Made by a program: the position numbers and the translations under genes
Assembly: GCA_002698945.1 (NCBI GenBank)
Contig: NZZV01000056.1
Coordinates: 1 to 38,793, forward strand
Reading direction: 5' to 3'
Length of the DNA stretch: 38,793 nucleotides
Origin: Acidimicrobiaceae bacterium
GTDB lineage: Bacteria; Actinomycetota; Acidimicrobiia; Acidimicrobiales; Ilumatobacteraceae
In this document: positions 26,473 to 35,700 of the stretch, piece after piece
How the letters are laid out: every line of letters starts with the position of its first letter
How positions within the stretch are numbered: the first letter of the stretch is position 1
The notes under the pieces: generated by a model
What the model was told of the DNA's origin: nothing
Seen by the model: the letters and a program-made list of their open reading frames with translations, nothing else
The model's database searches: none

Positions 26473-26693
26473 CCAGGCCGCCCGTCCCCGGACCCACAGT
26501 CGATTTAATCGCCCAGGCGTCCACCGGTGGACACACAGTCGATTTAATCGCCCAGGCGTCCGCCGCTCCCCGACCCCCCGGACACACAGTCGATTTAATC
26601 CACCAGGCGTCCACCGGTGGACATACAGCCGATTTAATCGCCCAGGTGTCCGCTGGCGCCGGGATGGAACTCGCCCTCCGAGGAGACACCTGA
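26466..26693 (+). CDS. 75-residue multi-repeat ORF, possible peptide precursor or repeat artefact
   Basis: The frame from ATG 26466 to TGA 26693 lies in the operon between the dehydrogenase and the LarA-like gene. It uses an exact copy of the downstream gene's GAGGAG ribosome binding site. Translation starts MPPRPPVPGP and contains four copies of a TVDLIAQAS-like core (TVDLIAQAS, TVDLIAQAS, TVDLIHQAS, TADLIAQVS) linked by TGGH or a Pro-rich spacer, then ends ALRGDT, the duplicated C-terminal codons of the dehydrogenase. Spacing of cores is 13, 17 and 13 residues, so all stay in frame. Among copies the core differences change residues (A to H, V to A, A to V); a His codon differs silently. This weakens the case for protein-level constraint. 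It could be a multi-core ribosomal peptide, a short linker protein, or a fortuitous reading of a palindromic element. No modifying enzymes typical of RiPPs are recognisable beside it. Confidence 0.4.
   Translation: MPPRPPVPGPTVDLIAQASTGGHTVDLIAQASAAPRPPGHTVDLIHQASTGGHTADLIAQVSAGAGMELALRGDT
26485..26665. repeat. Four palindromic units within the operon
   Basis: A core CGATTTAATCG, itself palindromic around its central T, begins at 26501, 26540, 26591 and 26630. In copy three the right half is altered. Around it lie GGAC...GTCC ends; GTCCACCGGTGGAC, a perfect palindrome, joins units 1-2 and 3-4. The AT-rich core is unusual in this GC-rich sequence. Each unit can form a hairpin in RNA, so the cluster could lower or tune expression of the downstream genes. 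No further copy was seen elsewhere in the window. Confidence 0.8.
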
Positions 26694-26702
26694 TCATGCC
26701 CC
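26671..26702 (+). repeat. Right direct repeat flanking the 230-bp insertion
   Basis: Second copy of the repeat described at 26441-26472, offset by exactly 230 bp. It contains the ribosome binding site and start codon of the LarA-like gene, so that gene is intact after the insertion or duplication. Confidence 0.9.
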
Positions 26703-28285
26703 GTCCCGGATTCGTCCTCGACGTCGACAAGTCGACGCCGCCGGTGCTGTTCTGGCGCGGCGAGGGGTTCAGCCTCGAGAAACTGCCCGCCGACCGCAGC
26801 CGCATCATCTACCCCGCCGAGCCGCTCCCGGGCCTCGACGACCCCGACGGTCACATCCGCGACGCGCTCCTGAACCCCCACGACATGGAGCCGCTGCCGG
26901 CCCTCCTGCGGCCCGACATGAAGCTGACGATCTGTTTCGACGACGCCAGCCTGTCCTTGCCGAAGATGCGTCGCCCCGACATCCGCCAACGCATCATCGA
27001 AGCCGTACTCGATCACGCGGCAGAGGCGGGCGTCGACGACATCCACATCATCGCTGCGCTCGGTTTGCATCGGCGGATGCACGACTACGAACTGCGCCAC
27101 GTGCTCGGCGATCGCATCTTCGATGCGTTCGAGCCCCGCGGTCTGCTGTACCAGCACGACGCCGAAGACCCCGACAACCTGGCCGTGCTCGGGGAGACCG
27201 ACCACGGTGAGGTGCTCGAGATCAACAAGCGGGTCGCCGAGAGCGACCTCGTCGTCTACGCCAACGTGAACCAGGTGGCGATGGACGGCGGCTGGAAATC
27301 GATCACCACCGGCTTCGCGTCGTATCGCTGCCTGGCAAACCACCACACGCCGACCCACCTGCAGGAGACCAAGAGCCTGATGGGTCACCGCGACCACTCG
27401 GCGCTCCACAAGAGCATCTGGCGCCTCGGCAAGGTGCTGCGCGACAACGGACCGAAGATCTTCCAGGTCGAGACGTCGATCAACACCGCTGCATTCCCCG
27501 ACACGTTCGGCTTCCTCAGCAAGCGCGAGTGGGAGTGGACGGCCAAGGACCGGGCGCTGTACCTCGCCACCGAGAAGTCGCTCAAGCGCATGCCGAACCG
27601 GGCCAAGCGCAAGATCTTCCACTCGATGGAGGCGCCGTACGAGATGACCAGTGTGCAGGCCGGCTTCACCCCGTCGGTGCACGAGATCACCCTCGAACAC
27701 GTCTACGAGCAACACCTCGTGCCGGTGGAGGGCCAGACCGACATCCTCACGATGGGGATCCCGTTCATCTGCCCCTACAACCCCGAGGGCATCATGAACC
27801 CGATCCTCGTGATGTGCATGGGACTCGGCTACATGTTCAACATGTACCGCAACAAACCGCTGGTGCGCGACGGCGGGGTCATCATCATGACCCACCCGAC
27901 GTACCGCGAGTTCAACCCGGTGCACCACCCGAGCTACATCGACTTCTTCGACGAGGTGCTCGCCGACACGACCGACCCGGTCGTCATGGCCGAGAAGTAC
28001 GAGCGCAAGTACGCCGAGGACGAGTGGTACACGCACCTGTACCGCACCGGCAACGCCTATCACGGCGTACATCCGTTCTACGCCTGGTACTGGGGCGCCC
28101 ACGGCCAGCAGTGGGCCGGCAAGGTGATCGTCGTCGGCGGCGATCCGTCGACGGTGCGCCGACTCGGCTTCACCCCGGCGAGCACGATGGACGACGCGTT
28201 CGAGATCGCCTCCGACGTCGTCGGCCGCTCCCCCAGCATCTCCCACCTCCACGTCCCCGGCGTCCTGGTCGCCGACGTCCACTGA
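26696..28285 (+). CDS. LarA/DUF2088-family protein (lactate-racemase-like)
   Basis: A 529-residue protein starting at ATG 26696 behind GAGGAG. GLHRRMHDYELRHVLG (His125), GGWKSITTGFAS (Lys201) and ANHH (His217) correspond in spacing to His108, Lys184 and His200 of remembered lactate racemase LarA, an enzyme with a nickel-pincer nucleotide cofactor tethered on Lys184. The second catalytic His (174 in LarA) falls on Val191 or Asn192 here, and the DDxTR motif is replaced by DDASLSLP. Chemistry may therefore differ from lactate racemisation. Two-hydroxy-acid epimerisation or related redox chemistry on an operon intermediate is possible. No larB, larC or larE cofactor genes are in this window. Confidence 0.78.
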   Translation: MPRPGFVLDVDKSTPPVLFWRGEGFSLEKLPADRSRIIYPAEPLPGLDDPDGHIRDALLNPHDMEPLPALLRPDMKLTICFDDASLSLPKMRRPDIRQRIIEAVLDHAAEAGVDDIHIIAALGLHRRMHDYELRHVLGDRIFDAFEPRGLLYQHDAEDPDNLAVLGETDHGEVLEINKRVAESDLVVYANVNQVAMDGGWKSITTGFASYRCLANHHTPTHLQETKSLMGHRDHSALHKSIWRLGKVLRDNGPKIFQVETSINTAAFPDTFGFLSKREWEWTAKDRALYLATEKSLKRMPNRAKRKIFHSMEAPYEMTSVQAGFTPSVHEITLEHVYEQHLVPVEGQTDILTMGIPFICPYNPEGIMNPILVMCMGLGYMFNMYRNKPLVRDGGVIIMTHPTYREFNPVHHPSYIDFFDEVLADTTDPVVMAEKYERKYAEDEWYTHLYRTGNAYHGVHPFYAWYWGAHGQQWAGKVIVVGGDPSTVRRLGFTPASTMDDAFEIASDVVGRSPSISHLHVPGVLVADVH

Positions 28286-28290
28286 TCACG

Positions 28291-29295
28291 ATGGACGTGC
28301 CGAAGCGATACCTCCGAGCGGGGCAACGCCTGGCCGGCCGCGCCGAGAACGTGGCCCGCAAGGCGGCCACACCGCTGCGGTCGTACGGCTTCCCGTACCG
28401 CGCCCCGAACGTGCCGAAGGGCGTCGCGGTGCCCGAGGAACCATCGAAGCTGGGCGCCGACTACGACACCGACTGGGCCCGCCGCCCGCTCGCCCGTGCT
28501 GCCCGAGGCGTCATCACCGAGGGTCCGCTCCGGCTGCTGATCGGCGGTCTGGCGATGCCGGAGGTGACCGGCGTCGACCGGCTCGACTCGCTGTCGAAAC
28601 TCGACGAGCCACCGCCGGTGATCTTCGCGCCGAACCACCACAGCCACCTCGACACCGGGTTGATGATCAGCGCGATCCCGCGCTGCTGGCGTCGTGAGCT
28701 CGTCGTAGCGGCCGCTGCGGACTACTTCTTCGACGCCCACTGGAAGGCGGCGATGTCGGCACTCGCGCTCAACGCTATCCCGATCGACCGTGAGGTGACG
28801 AGCCGCCGCTCGAGCGACATGTTCCGTGACCTCATCGCCGACGGGCACAGCCTGCTGATCTATCCCGAGGGCGGCCGCTCCCCCGACGGCTGGGGTCAGG
28901 AATTCAAGGGTGGAGCCGCGTACCTGTCGTCACGGACGGGGGCTCCGGTCGTGCCGGTGTTCATCGACGGGACGGGGGCGATCTACGGCAAAGGCATGAA
29001 GCGTCCGAAGCCGGGACGCACCAAGGTCGTGTTCGGGGCGCCGCTGCGCCAAGCCGACGACGAGAACACCCGGCGCTTCAACACTCGCATCGAAGCCGCC
29101 GTGACCCGCCTCGGCGACGAGGCCCTCACCGACTACTGGACCGCCTCGAAGCGGGCGGCACAGGGCACCAGCCCCTCGTTGGCAGGGCCCGACTACAACG
29201 GCTGGCGCCGCCAGTGGGAGCTGGGCGAACGCCGCAAGCTCGGTGCCGCCGGCCTCCGTCGCCGCCAACAGCGGGTCTGGCCCGACCTCGGCTGA
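28291..29295 (+). CDS. PlsC-type lysophospholipid/1-acyl-glycerol-phosphate acyltransferase
   Basis: A 334-residue acyltransferase starting 5 bp after the LarA-like stop. NHHSHLD (H116-x4-D121) is the catalytic motif and YPEGGRS the acyl-acceptor-binding motif; PIDRE-like VTSRRSSDMF and VPVFIDGTGAIYGKGMK are further family features. It transfers a fatty acyl group to a lysophospholipid or similar acceptor at the membrane. As the last gene of the operon, it fits lipid assembly with the acyl reductase and phosphatase. A short GTCGAG/CTCGAC hairpin lies at 29325-29339 after the stop; it lacks a T-tract. Confidence 0.9.
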   Translation: MDVPKRYLRAGQRLAGRAENVARKAATPLRSYGFPYRAPNVPKGVAVPEEPSKLGADYDTDWARRPLARAARGVITEGPLRLLIGGLAMPEVTGVDRLDSLSKLDEPPPVIFAPNHHSHLDTGLMISAIPRCWRRELVVAAAADYFFDAHWKAAMSALALNAIPIDREVTSRRSSDMFRDLIADGHSLLIYPEGGRSPDGWGQEFKGGAAYLSSRTGAPVVPVFIDGTGAIYGKGMKRPKPGRTKVVFGAPLRQADDENTRRFNTRIEAAVTRLGDEALTDYWTASKRAAQGTSPSLAGPDYNGWRRQWELGERRKLGAAGLRRRQQRVWPDLG

Positions 29296-30469
29296 CCCTG
29301 GCCGCCGCCGCCCGCACGACCGCCGTCGAGTTTCTCGACGCTCCGGGCCCGGTGACCCCGGTCAGCAGCAGCTCGCCCGAACGCCTCGAAGCAACGAGTT
29401 CGGGCCCCATCAATCTCGGTGACCCAAGTCCGGAGTGCCGAACCACCGCCGCCGAGAACCCACGGCCAGCCGGCACCCCACCTTCCCGGTGGCTCCCGTC
29501 CGGAAACCCGCACCACCGCCGCCGAGAACCCACGGCCAGCCGGCACCCCACCTTCTCGGCAGCTCCCGTCCGAAACCCCGCACCACGCCCACCGAGATCA
29601 GTGCGACGAGGTCGAGGTGCATCCAGTCGCGCCTCCCTCGCCCATCGCCTCGAAGCAATCGATTCGCCCACCAGTTCTCGGCGGCAGCAGTTGCACTTTC
29701 CGCAACCAGCGCCACCGAGATCTCAGCGTCGACCGTCAGCGCAGACATCTCGGCGGCATCGGATGCGGAACACGCAACCGAATCCGCCGAGAACGGTCGG
29801 CACTGACCACGACGCTGACCCGAGCAACGACGCCTCGGGCAACGACGCCTCGAAGCAGCGAGCTGGACTCCCGTCACGTCTCGGTGACCCGAAGTCCCAC
29901 GTCTCAGACCATCCCGCCGAGCATCTCGCCGTCGCCAGTTCTCGGCGGCAACGGTTGCACTGTCCGCAACCAGCGCCACCGAGAACCACGGCCAGGCCAG
30001 CCATGACACGATCGCGGCGACAACCGCAGCGGAAAGCACACCCAACGCCACCGAGAACTCGACACCCGCGTCTCGGCGGCTCCCGTCCGGGAACCCGCAC
30101 CACAGCCGCCGAGAACCCACCACCACCCCACACCCCACGATCGCGGTGGGAACCGTTGCGGAGAACGCACCTGACGCCACCGAGAAGCCTCAACGCACGG
30201 TCTCGGGGCGATCGGTCCAGCCTCCTGGGCTCGGGCGCCGCGGAACTGGGGAGGTATCAGCTCACTGCTTCACAGCACAAGCGGTGCGAAACCAACGCCC
30301 GAGGACCACCGACACCCTGGGCATCCTCGATCTCGTCGACCGGTCCGGGGCCGCTGCACCCCGCCTGCCCGACGACACGAGGCCATTCGTGACCGAGACG
30401 GTTCATCGGCTCAGCTGGGATCCCGGACCAGGCTGCGCTGCCGAGTCGGAGCAGTCAGACGAGCCGTGG
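29296..30469. other. 1.17-kb intergenic region with palindrome array
   Basis: The interval between the convergent acyltransferase and LysM genes has no gene with recognisable domains. Overlapping open frames exist on both strands only because the repeats are GC-rich. It holds ten 44-46-bp imperfect palindromes (separate entry) and a second short motif CGCCTCGAAGCA at 29382, 29646 and 29846, each about 30-33 bp before units 1, 4 and 6. The last 280 bp before the LysM gene (30190-30469) shows nothing definite. Confidence 0.6.
29414..30185. repeat. Array of ten imperfect-palindrome units (44-46 bp)
   Basis: Units lie at 29414-29457, 29484-29527, 29554-29597, 29676-29720, 29748-29792, 29879-29922, 29940-29984, 30011-30056, 30071-30114 and 30140-30185. 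Most open with TCTCGG(C/T)G and all end near (A/G)CCGAG(A/C), so the ends are inverted repeats. Middles often contain CCG(G/A)AA or TTGC...GCAA arms. Units 8 and 10 open with ATCGCGG instead. Units 1-3 also share 26-bp spacers and form a 70-bp direct tandem repeat; other spacers differ in length and sequence. This is a REP/BIME-like pattern rather than a CRISPR. Confidence 0.85.
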
Positions 30470-31147
30470 TCAGCAGTCGCCTTCGGGCGGGATGTTGATC
30501 GTGGCGGTGGCGAGGAACCAGACGCTGAAGTCGCGCGAGGGGTTCGCCGCCTGCAACTGGTCGACGGTGATCCCGAAGTCGGACGCCACCGTCCCGGGAT
30601 AGTCGCCGGCCTCGATGGTGTACGTGCACCCCTCGCCCGTGGCCGTCTCCTCCTCCGTGTCGCCCGTGTCGCCCGCATCGCCCGTGTCGGTCGAGCCGGT
30701 GTCGGTGGAACCCGTATCGCCCGAACCGGCGTCGGTGGCGGTCTCGGTCTGGGTCGAGCCGGCAACGGCGGCGCCGGGCGGGATCAGGATCGCTTCACCA
30801 GGCAAGAGGAAGTGGTCGATGCCGTCCTCCCAGCCGTTGTAGGCGACGATCTGGTCCATCGTCACGTCGTACAGGCCGGCGATCCGCGAGAGGCTGTCGC
30901 CCGCCCTGATCGTGTACGTCTGCTCGGTCGGCACGGTGCCACCCGCAGGCGGGGTCGCGCCCGGGGCGAGTGTCGTGGTCGTGGTCGTGGTGGCCGGCGC
31001 CTTGAGGGCGTAGCTCGTGGTGGGCACGTACTGCAGGGTGTCGCCGGATCCGGCGGCCTCGCCGTCGGACGAACCGCATCCCGACAGCAGCGCCATGGCG
31101 GCGACGCCGAGCGTGAGCGCGAACGAGGCGCGACTGCTGGATTTCAT
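30470..31147 (-). CDS. LysM-domain lipoprotein
   Basis: A 225-residue lipoprotein: the signal ends in LLSGC (Cys24). A Thr-rich linker (ATTTTTTTLAPG) leads to LysM domain 1 (TYTIRAGDSLSRIAGLYDVTMDQIVAYNG..., about 78-125), then an acidic Thr/Gly/Ser-Asp spacer (SGDTGSTDTGSTDTG) and LysM domain 2 (CTYTIEAGDYPGTVASDFGITVDQLQAANPS, about 174-225). LysM domains bind peptidoglycan, so it probably bridges membrane and wall. ATG 31147 is chosen over GTG 31153. It is downstream of gltD on the same strand (109-bp gap). Confidence 0.88.
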   Translation of the reverse strand: MKSSSRASFALTLGVAAMALLSGCGSSDGEAAGSGDTLQYVPTTSYALKAPATTTTTTTLAPGATPPAGGTVPTEQTYTIRAGDSLSRIAGLYDVTMDQIVAYNGWEDGIDHFLLPGEAILIPPGAAVAGSTQTETATDAGSGDTGSTDTGSTDTGDAGDTGDTEEETATGEGCTYTIEAGDYPGTVASDFGITVDQLQAANPSRDFSVWFLATATINIPPEGDC

Positions 31148-31256
31148 GACCACCAGCGTACGGGGTTCCGTGCCGTGAGTGGTGGCACCCTCAGGTACTG
31201 CTCAGCACGACCTGGCGCGGGGACGTGTCGCGCTCGCATCATGTGTCACCTCGGCG

Positions 31257-32708
31257 TCACATCAGCGGACGGTCGGTGGGCGCGATCGGCGACGGCAGGC
31301 GTGACTCGCCCATCAGGTACCGATCGACCCCGGCAGCGGCGGAACGGCCCTCGGCGATCGCCCACACGATCAGGCTCTGCCCACGCCCCATGTCGCCGGC
31401 GGTGAAGACGCCGGGGACGTTGGTCATGAAGTTCTCGTCGCGCATCACGTTCGATCGCTGGTCCCGCTCGACCCCGAGTTCGTCGAGCCACGGGAACGTC
31501 TCGGTGCCGGTGAACCCCAGCGCCAGGAACACGTAGTCGGCGGGGATCTCGGTGTCGGTGCCCTCGACCTTCTGGAATCGACCGTCGACCATCTCCACCT
31601 CGTGGAGGGCGAGCGCCTTGACGTTGCCCTCGCCGTCGTCGACGAAGCGCTCGGTGTTGACCGAGTACATCCGCTCGCCGCCCTCGTCGTGGGCGGAGGT
31701 GACCTTGTACGTGAAGGCGAACTGCGGCCACGGGTTGCTGGTCGCACGCTCCTCCGGCGGGCGGGGCATGATCTCGAGCTGGGTCACCGACGCGGCGCCT
31801 TGGCGGTGGGCGGTGCCGAGGCAGTCGGCACCGGTGTCACCGCCGCCGATGATGACGACGTGCTTGCCGTTGACGTCGATCGGCGAGGCCTCGATGTCGC
31901 CCAACTGCACCCGGTTGGCGAACGGCAGGTACTCCATCGCCTGGTGGATGTTGTTCAGCTCGCGGCCGGGCACCGGCAGGTCGCGCCACTGGGTGGCGCC
32001 GCAGGCCAGCACGATCGCGTCGTACGACGCCTGCAGCACGGCGATGTCGACGTTCTCGCCGACGACGGCGTTGGTCCGGAACTCGGTGCCCTCGGCCTCC
32101 ATCTGCTCGAGACGACGGTCGATGTGGCGCTTCTCCATCTTGAACTCGGGGATGCCGTACCGCAGGAGACCGCCGATGCGGTCGGCACGTTCGAGCACGA
32201 CGGTGTCGTGGCCAGCACGCGTCAGCTGTTGCGCCGCGGCGAGCCCCGCCGGGCCGGAGCCGATCACGGCCACGCGGTTGCCGGTCTTGACCGACGGGAT
32301 CTGAGGAGCGACCCAGCCACGGTCGAACGCGTAGTCGATGATCTCGACCTCGACCTGCTTGATGGCGACCGGGGGTTGGTTGATGCCGAGCACACACGCC
32401 GACTCGCACGGCGCCGGGCACAGTCGCCCGGTGAACTCGGGGAAGTTGTTGGTGGCGTGGAGGCGGTCGATGGCGTCACGCCAGTGGTCACGGTAGACGA
32501 GGTCGTTCCAGTCGGGGATCAGGTTGCCGAGCGGGCAGCCGTTGTTGCAGAACGGGATGCCGCAGTCCATGCAGCGACCCGCCTGGGTCTGCACCTTCTC
32601 GACGGGGAACTCCTCGTACACCTCGCGCCAGTCGCGCAAGCGCACGGGCACCGGCCGGTACTGGGGGGTCTCCCGCGTCCATTGCAGGAATCCGGTCGTC
32701 TCACCCAT
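31257..32708 (-). CDS. gltD: Glutamate synthase small subunit
   Basis: A 483-residue iron-sulfur flavoprotein. N-terminal CMDCGIPFCNNGCPLGNLIPDWN and CPAPCESACVLGI supply [4Fe-4S] cysteines. VAVIGSGPAGLAAAQQL (FAD) and VVIIGGGDTGADCLG (NADPH) are the dinucleotide sites, followed by GVFTAGDMGRGQSLIVWAIAEGR. It passes electrons from NADPH to the large subunit for glutamine-dependent glutamate synthesis. It follows gltB by 66 bp on the same strand, as expected of an operon. Confidence 0.96.
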   Translation of the reverse strand: MGETTGFLQWTRETPQYRPVPVRLRDWREVYEEFPVEKVQTQAGRCMDCGIPFCNNGCPLGNLIPDWNDLVYRDHWRDAIDRLHATNNFPEFTGRLCPAPCESACVLGINQPPVAIKQVEVEIIDYAFDRGWVAPQIPSVKTGNRVAVIGSGPAGLAAAQQLTRAGHDTVVLERADRIGGLLRYGIPEFKMEKRHIDRRLEQMEAEGTEFRTNAVVGENVDIAVLQASYDAIVLACGATQWRDLPVPGRELNNIHQAMEYLPFANRVQLGDIEASPIDVNGKHVVIIGGGDTGADCLGTAHRQGAASVTQLEIMPRPPEERATSNPWPQFAFTYKVTSAHDEGGERMYSVNTERFVDDGEGNVKALALHEVEMVDGRFQKVEGTDTEIPADYVFLALGFTGTETFPWLDELGVERDQRSNVMRDENFMTNVPGVFTAGDMGRGQSLIVWAIAEGRSAAAGVDRYLMGESRLPSPIAPTDRPLM

Positions 32709-32774
32709 GATTCGTCTCCTCCGTTCGATCGCTCTCGTTCACCACAACACTCATCTCAGCCGTCACTTCGCCCG

Positions 32775-35700
32775 TCATGTCGCCCTCGCCGCTTCCATGA
32801 TCCGGGCGACGGTCTCGACCTCGTCGAGCCCCTCGGCCTCGGCCCGGGCCGACACGGTGAGCACCCGCTTGTAGTCGATCGGCATCACCTTGCGGAACCG
32901 GCTCACCTCGACGCTCCACGACGCCAACATGCGCGCCGCGACCGCGGAGTCGGTGTACCGGTGGTGCTGCTCGATCGCTTCCCGCAGGAACTCGCGATCG
33001 GCGTCGTCGAGCTGCTCGACCTCGACCATCTCGTAGTTGACACGACGGTCGAAATGGTTGCCGCGGTCGTACACGTAGGCGATGCCGCCCGACATGCCGG
33101 CACCGAAGTTGCGGCCGGTCGGACCGAGAATGACGACCCGGCCACCGGTCATGTATTCGCAGCCGTGGTCACCGACACCTTCGACGACGGCGGTCGCACC
33201 CGAGTTGCGGACACAGAACCGTTCACCGACCACGCCGCGCAGGTAGATCTCGCCGCCGGTCGCGCCGTAGCCGATCACGTTCCCCGCGATGATCTGGTCC
33301 TCGGCGACGAAGGGTGACGTCTCCGGCGGGCGAACGATGAGACGCCCTCCGGACAGACCCTTGCCCACATAGTCGTTGGCGTCGCCGAGCAGTCGCATCG
33401 TGATGCCGGCCGGCACGAACGCACCGAAACTCTGACCGGCGGAGCCACGGAACGTGATGTCGATCGTGCCATCGGGCAACCCTGCGCCCTTCCACTTCTT
33501 GGTGACCTCGTGTCCGAGCAGGGTGCCGACCGTGCGGTTGACGTTGCGGATCGCGAGGTCGATCTCGACGTGCTGTGCGTCGTCGATCGCCGGTCGGGCG
33601 AGACGGATCAACTCCTGATCGAGCGCCTCGTCGAGCCCGTGATCCTGCGACTGGGTGCAGATGAACGCCTGCTCGTAGGGGTTGTCGACCAGCTGCAGGA
33701 TCGGGGCGATGTCGAGTCCGTGCGCCTTCCAGTGGTCGACGGCGGGCTGGACGTCGAGCATCTCGACGTGACCGATCATCTCCTCGAGGGTCCGGAAGCC
33801 GAGTTCGGCCATGTACTCGCGGATCTCCTCGGCGATGTACTCGAAGAAGTTCACGACGAACTCGGGCTTGCCCGTGAACCGCTTGCGCAGCTCGGGATTC
33901 TGGGTCGCCACACCGACCGGGCAGGTGTCGAGGTGACAGACGCGCATCATCACGCACCCGGAGACGACGAGCGGCGCCGTCGCGAAGCCGTACTCCTCGG
34001 CGCCGAGCAACGCAGCGATCACGACGTCACGACCGGTCTTGAGCTGACCGTCGGTCTGGACGACGATGCGGTCGCGGAGCCCGTTGAGCACGAGGGTCTG
34101 TTGCGTCTCGGCCAGACCGAGCTCCCACGGACCGCCGGCGTGCTTGAGCGAGGTGAGCGGTGAGGCGCCCGTCCCGCCGTCGTGCCCGGAGATCAGCACC
34201 ACGTCGGCCTTGGCCTTCGACACGCCGGCCGCCACCGTGCCGACACCCATCTGGGCAACGAGCTTCACGTGCACCCGCGCCAACGGGTTGGCGTTCTTCA
34301 GGTCGTGGATCAGCTGCTTGAGATCCTCGATCGAGTAGATGTCGTGGTGGGGCGGCGGGCTGATCAGGCCGACGCCGGGCGTCGAGTGCCGGGTCTTGGC
34401 GATCCACGGGTACACCTTGCCGCCGGGCAGCTGGCCGCCCTCGCCCGGCTTGGCGCCCTGGGCCATCTTGATCTGGATGTCGTCGGAGTTGGTGAGGTAC
34501 TCGGCAGTGACACCGAACCGTCCCGACGCGACCTGCTTGATCGACGATCGACGGGTCGGGTCGTACAGTCGATCGGCATCTTCGCCGCCTTCACCGGTGT
34601 TCGACTTGGCGCCGAGCTGGTTCATCGCGACGGCCAACGTCTCGTGTGCCTCGGCCGAGATCGAACCGTACGACATGGCACCCGTGGAGAATCGCTTGAC
34701 GATCTCGCTGACCGGTTCGACCTCGTCGATCGGCACGGGTGGGCGCGCTCCGTCCTTGAACTTGAACAGGCCGCGCAGGGTCGCCAGGTGACGCGACTGG
34801 TCGTCGACCCGGCCGGTGTACTCCTTGAAGATGTCGTAGCGACCCGCTCGCGTGGCGTGCTGCAGCTTGAACACCGTCTCGGGGTTGAAGAGGTGGTACT
34901 CCCCTTCGCGACGCCATTGGTACTCGCCGCCGAGTTCGAGGCGGCGATGCGAGCGCAGCTCCGGCCGCTTCGGATTGGCGACCGAGTGGCGCAGCTTGAT
35001 GGCGTGGGCGATCTCGTCGAGGCCGATGCCGCCGAGGCGGCTGACCGTTCCGGTGAAGTACTTGTCGACCAGTTCGTCGCCGAGGCCGATCGCCTCGAAG
35101 ATCTGGGCACCGGTGTACGACGCGACGGTCGAGATGCCGATCTTCGACATCACCTTCAGCACACCCTTCGAGCACGCCTTGATGTAGTTCTTGATCGCCT
35201 GCTGGGGGTCGAGCCCGCCCATGCCGTGCAGACCTTCGGCGATGAGGTCCTCGATCGACTCGAACGCCAGGTACGGGTTGATCGCGCCGGCCCCATAGCC
35301 GATGAGCAGCGCCATGTGGTGCACCTCGCGCGCGTCGCCGCATTCGACGACGAGGCCGACCTTCGTGCGCTGCTTGGTGCGAACGAGGTGATGGTGGACC
35401 GCCGAGGTGAGCAGCAGCGACGGGATCGGCGCCTCGACGGAGTCGGCGTTGCGGTCGGACAGCACGATGACCCGCGCCCCACCCTCGATCGCCGCCGACA
35501 CCTCGGCGAAGATCGCGTCGAGCGCCGTGCGAAGCGCATCGCCACCGCCGTCGACCCGGTACAGGCCCTTGACCACGTGAGCGGCGAGCCCCGGGAACTG
35601 GCCGTCGCTGTTGGCGTGGATGATCTTGGCGAGTTCGTCGTTGTCGATCACCGGGTACGGCAGGTGCAGCTGTCGGCAGCTGTCGGGACCGGGTTGGAGC

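Noticed and set aside
26485-26665. Integron attC-like sites
   Set aside because: The units lack the RYYYAAC/GTTRRRY boxes and asymmetric bulges of attC, and no integrase gene is nearby.
26246-28282. A 678-codon open frame on the minus strand opposite the LarA-like gene
   Set aside because: It is the antisense of a gene with recognisable domains. Its translation lacks domains, and its start lies within the dehydrogenase/LarA region. High GC produces long antisense frames.
29410-30180. A minus-strand frame with repeated SVALVA(D/E)SAT segments in the palindrome region
   Set aside because: The apparent peptide repeats come from the DNA palindromes. There is no upstream ribosome binding site and no domain.
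29414-30185. CRISPR array
   Set aside because: Units are imperfect, variable and palindromic, the spacers are irregular in size and two are identical, and no cas gene is nearby. REP-like clustering fits better.
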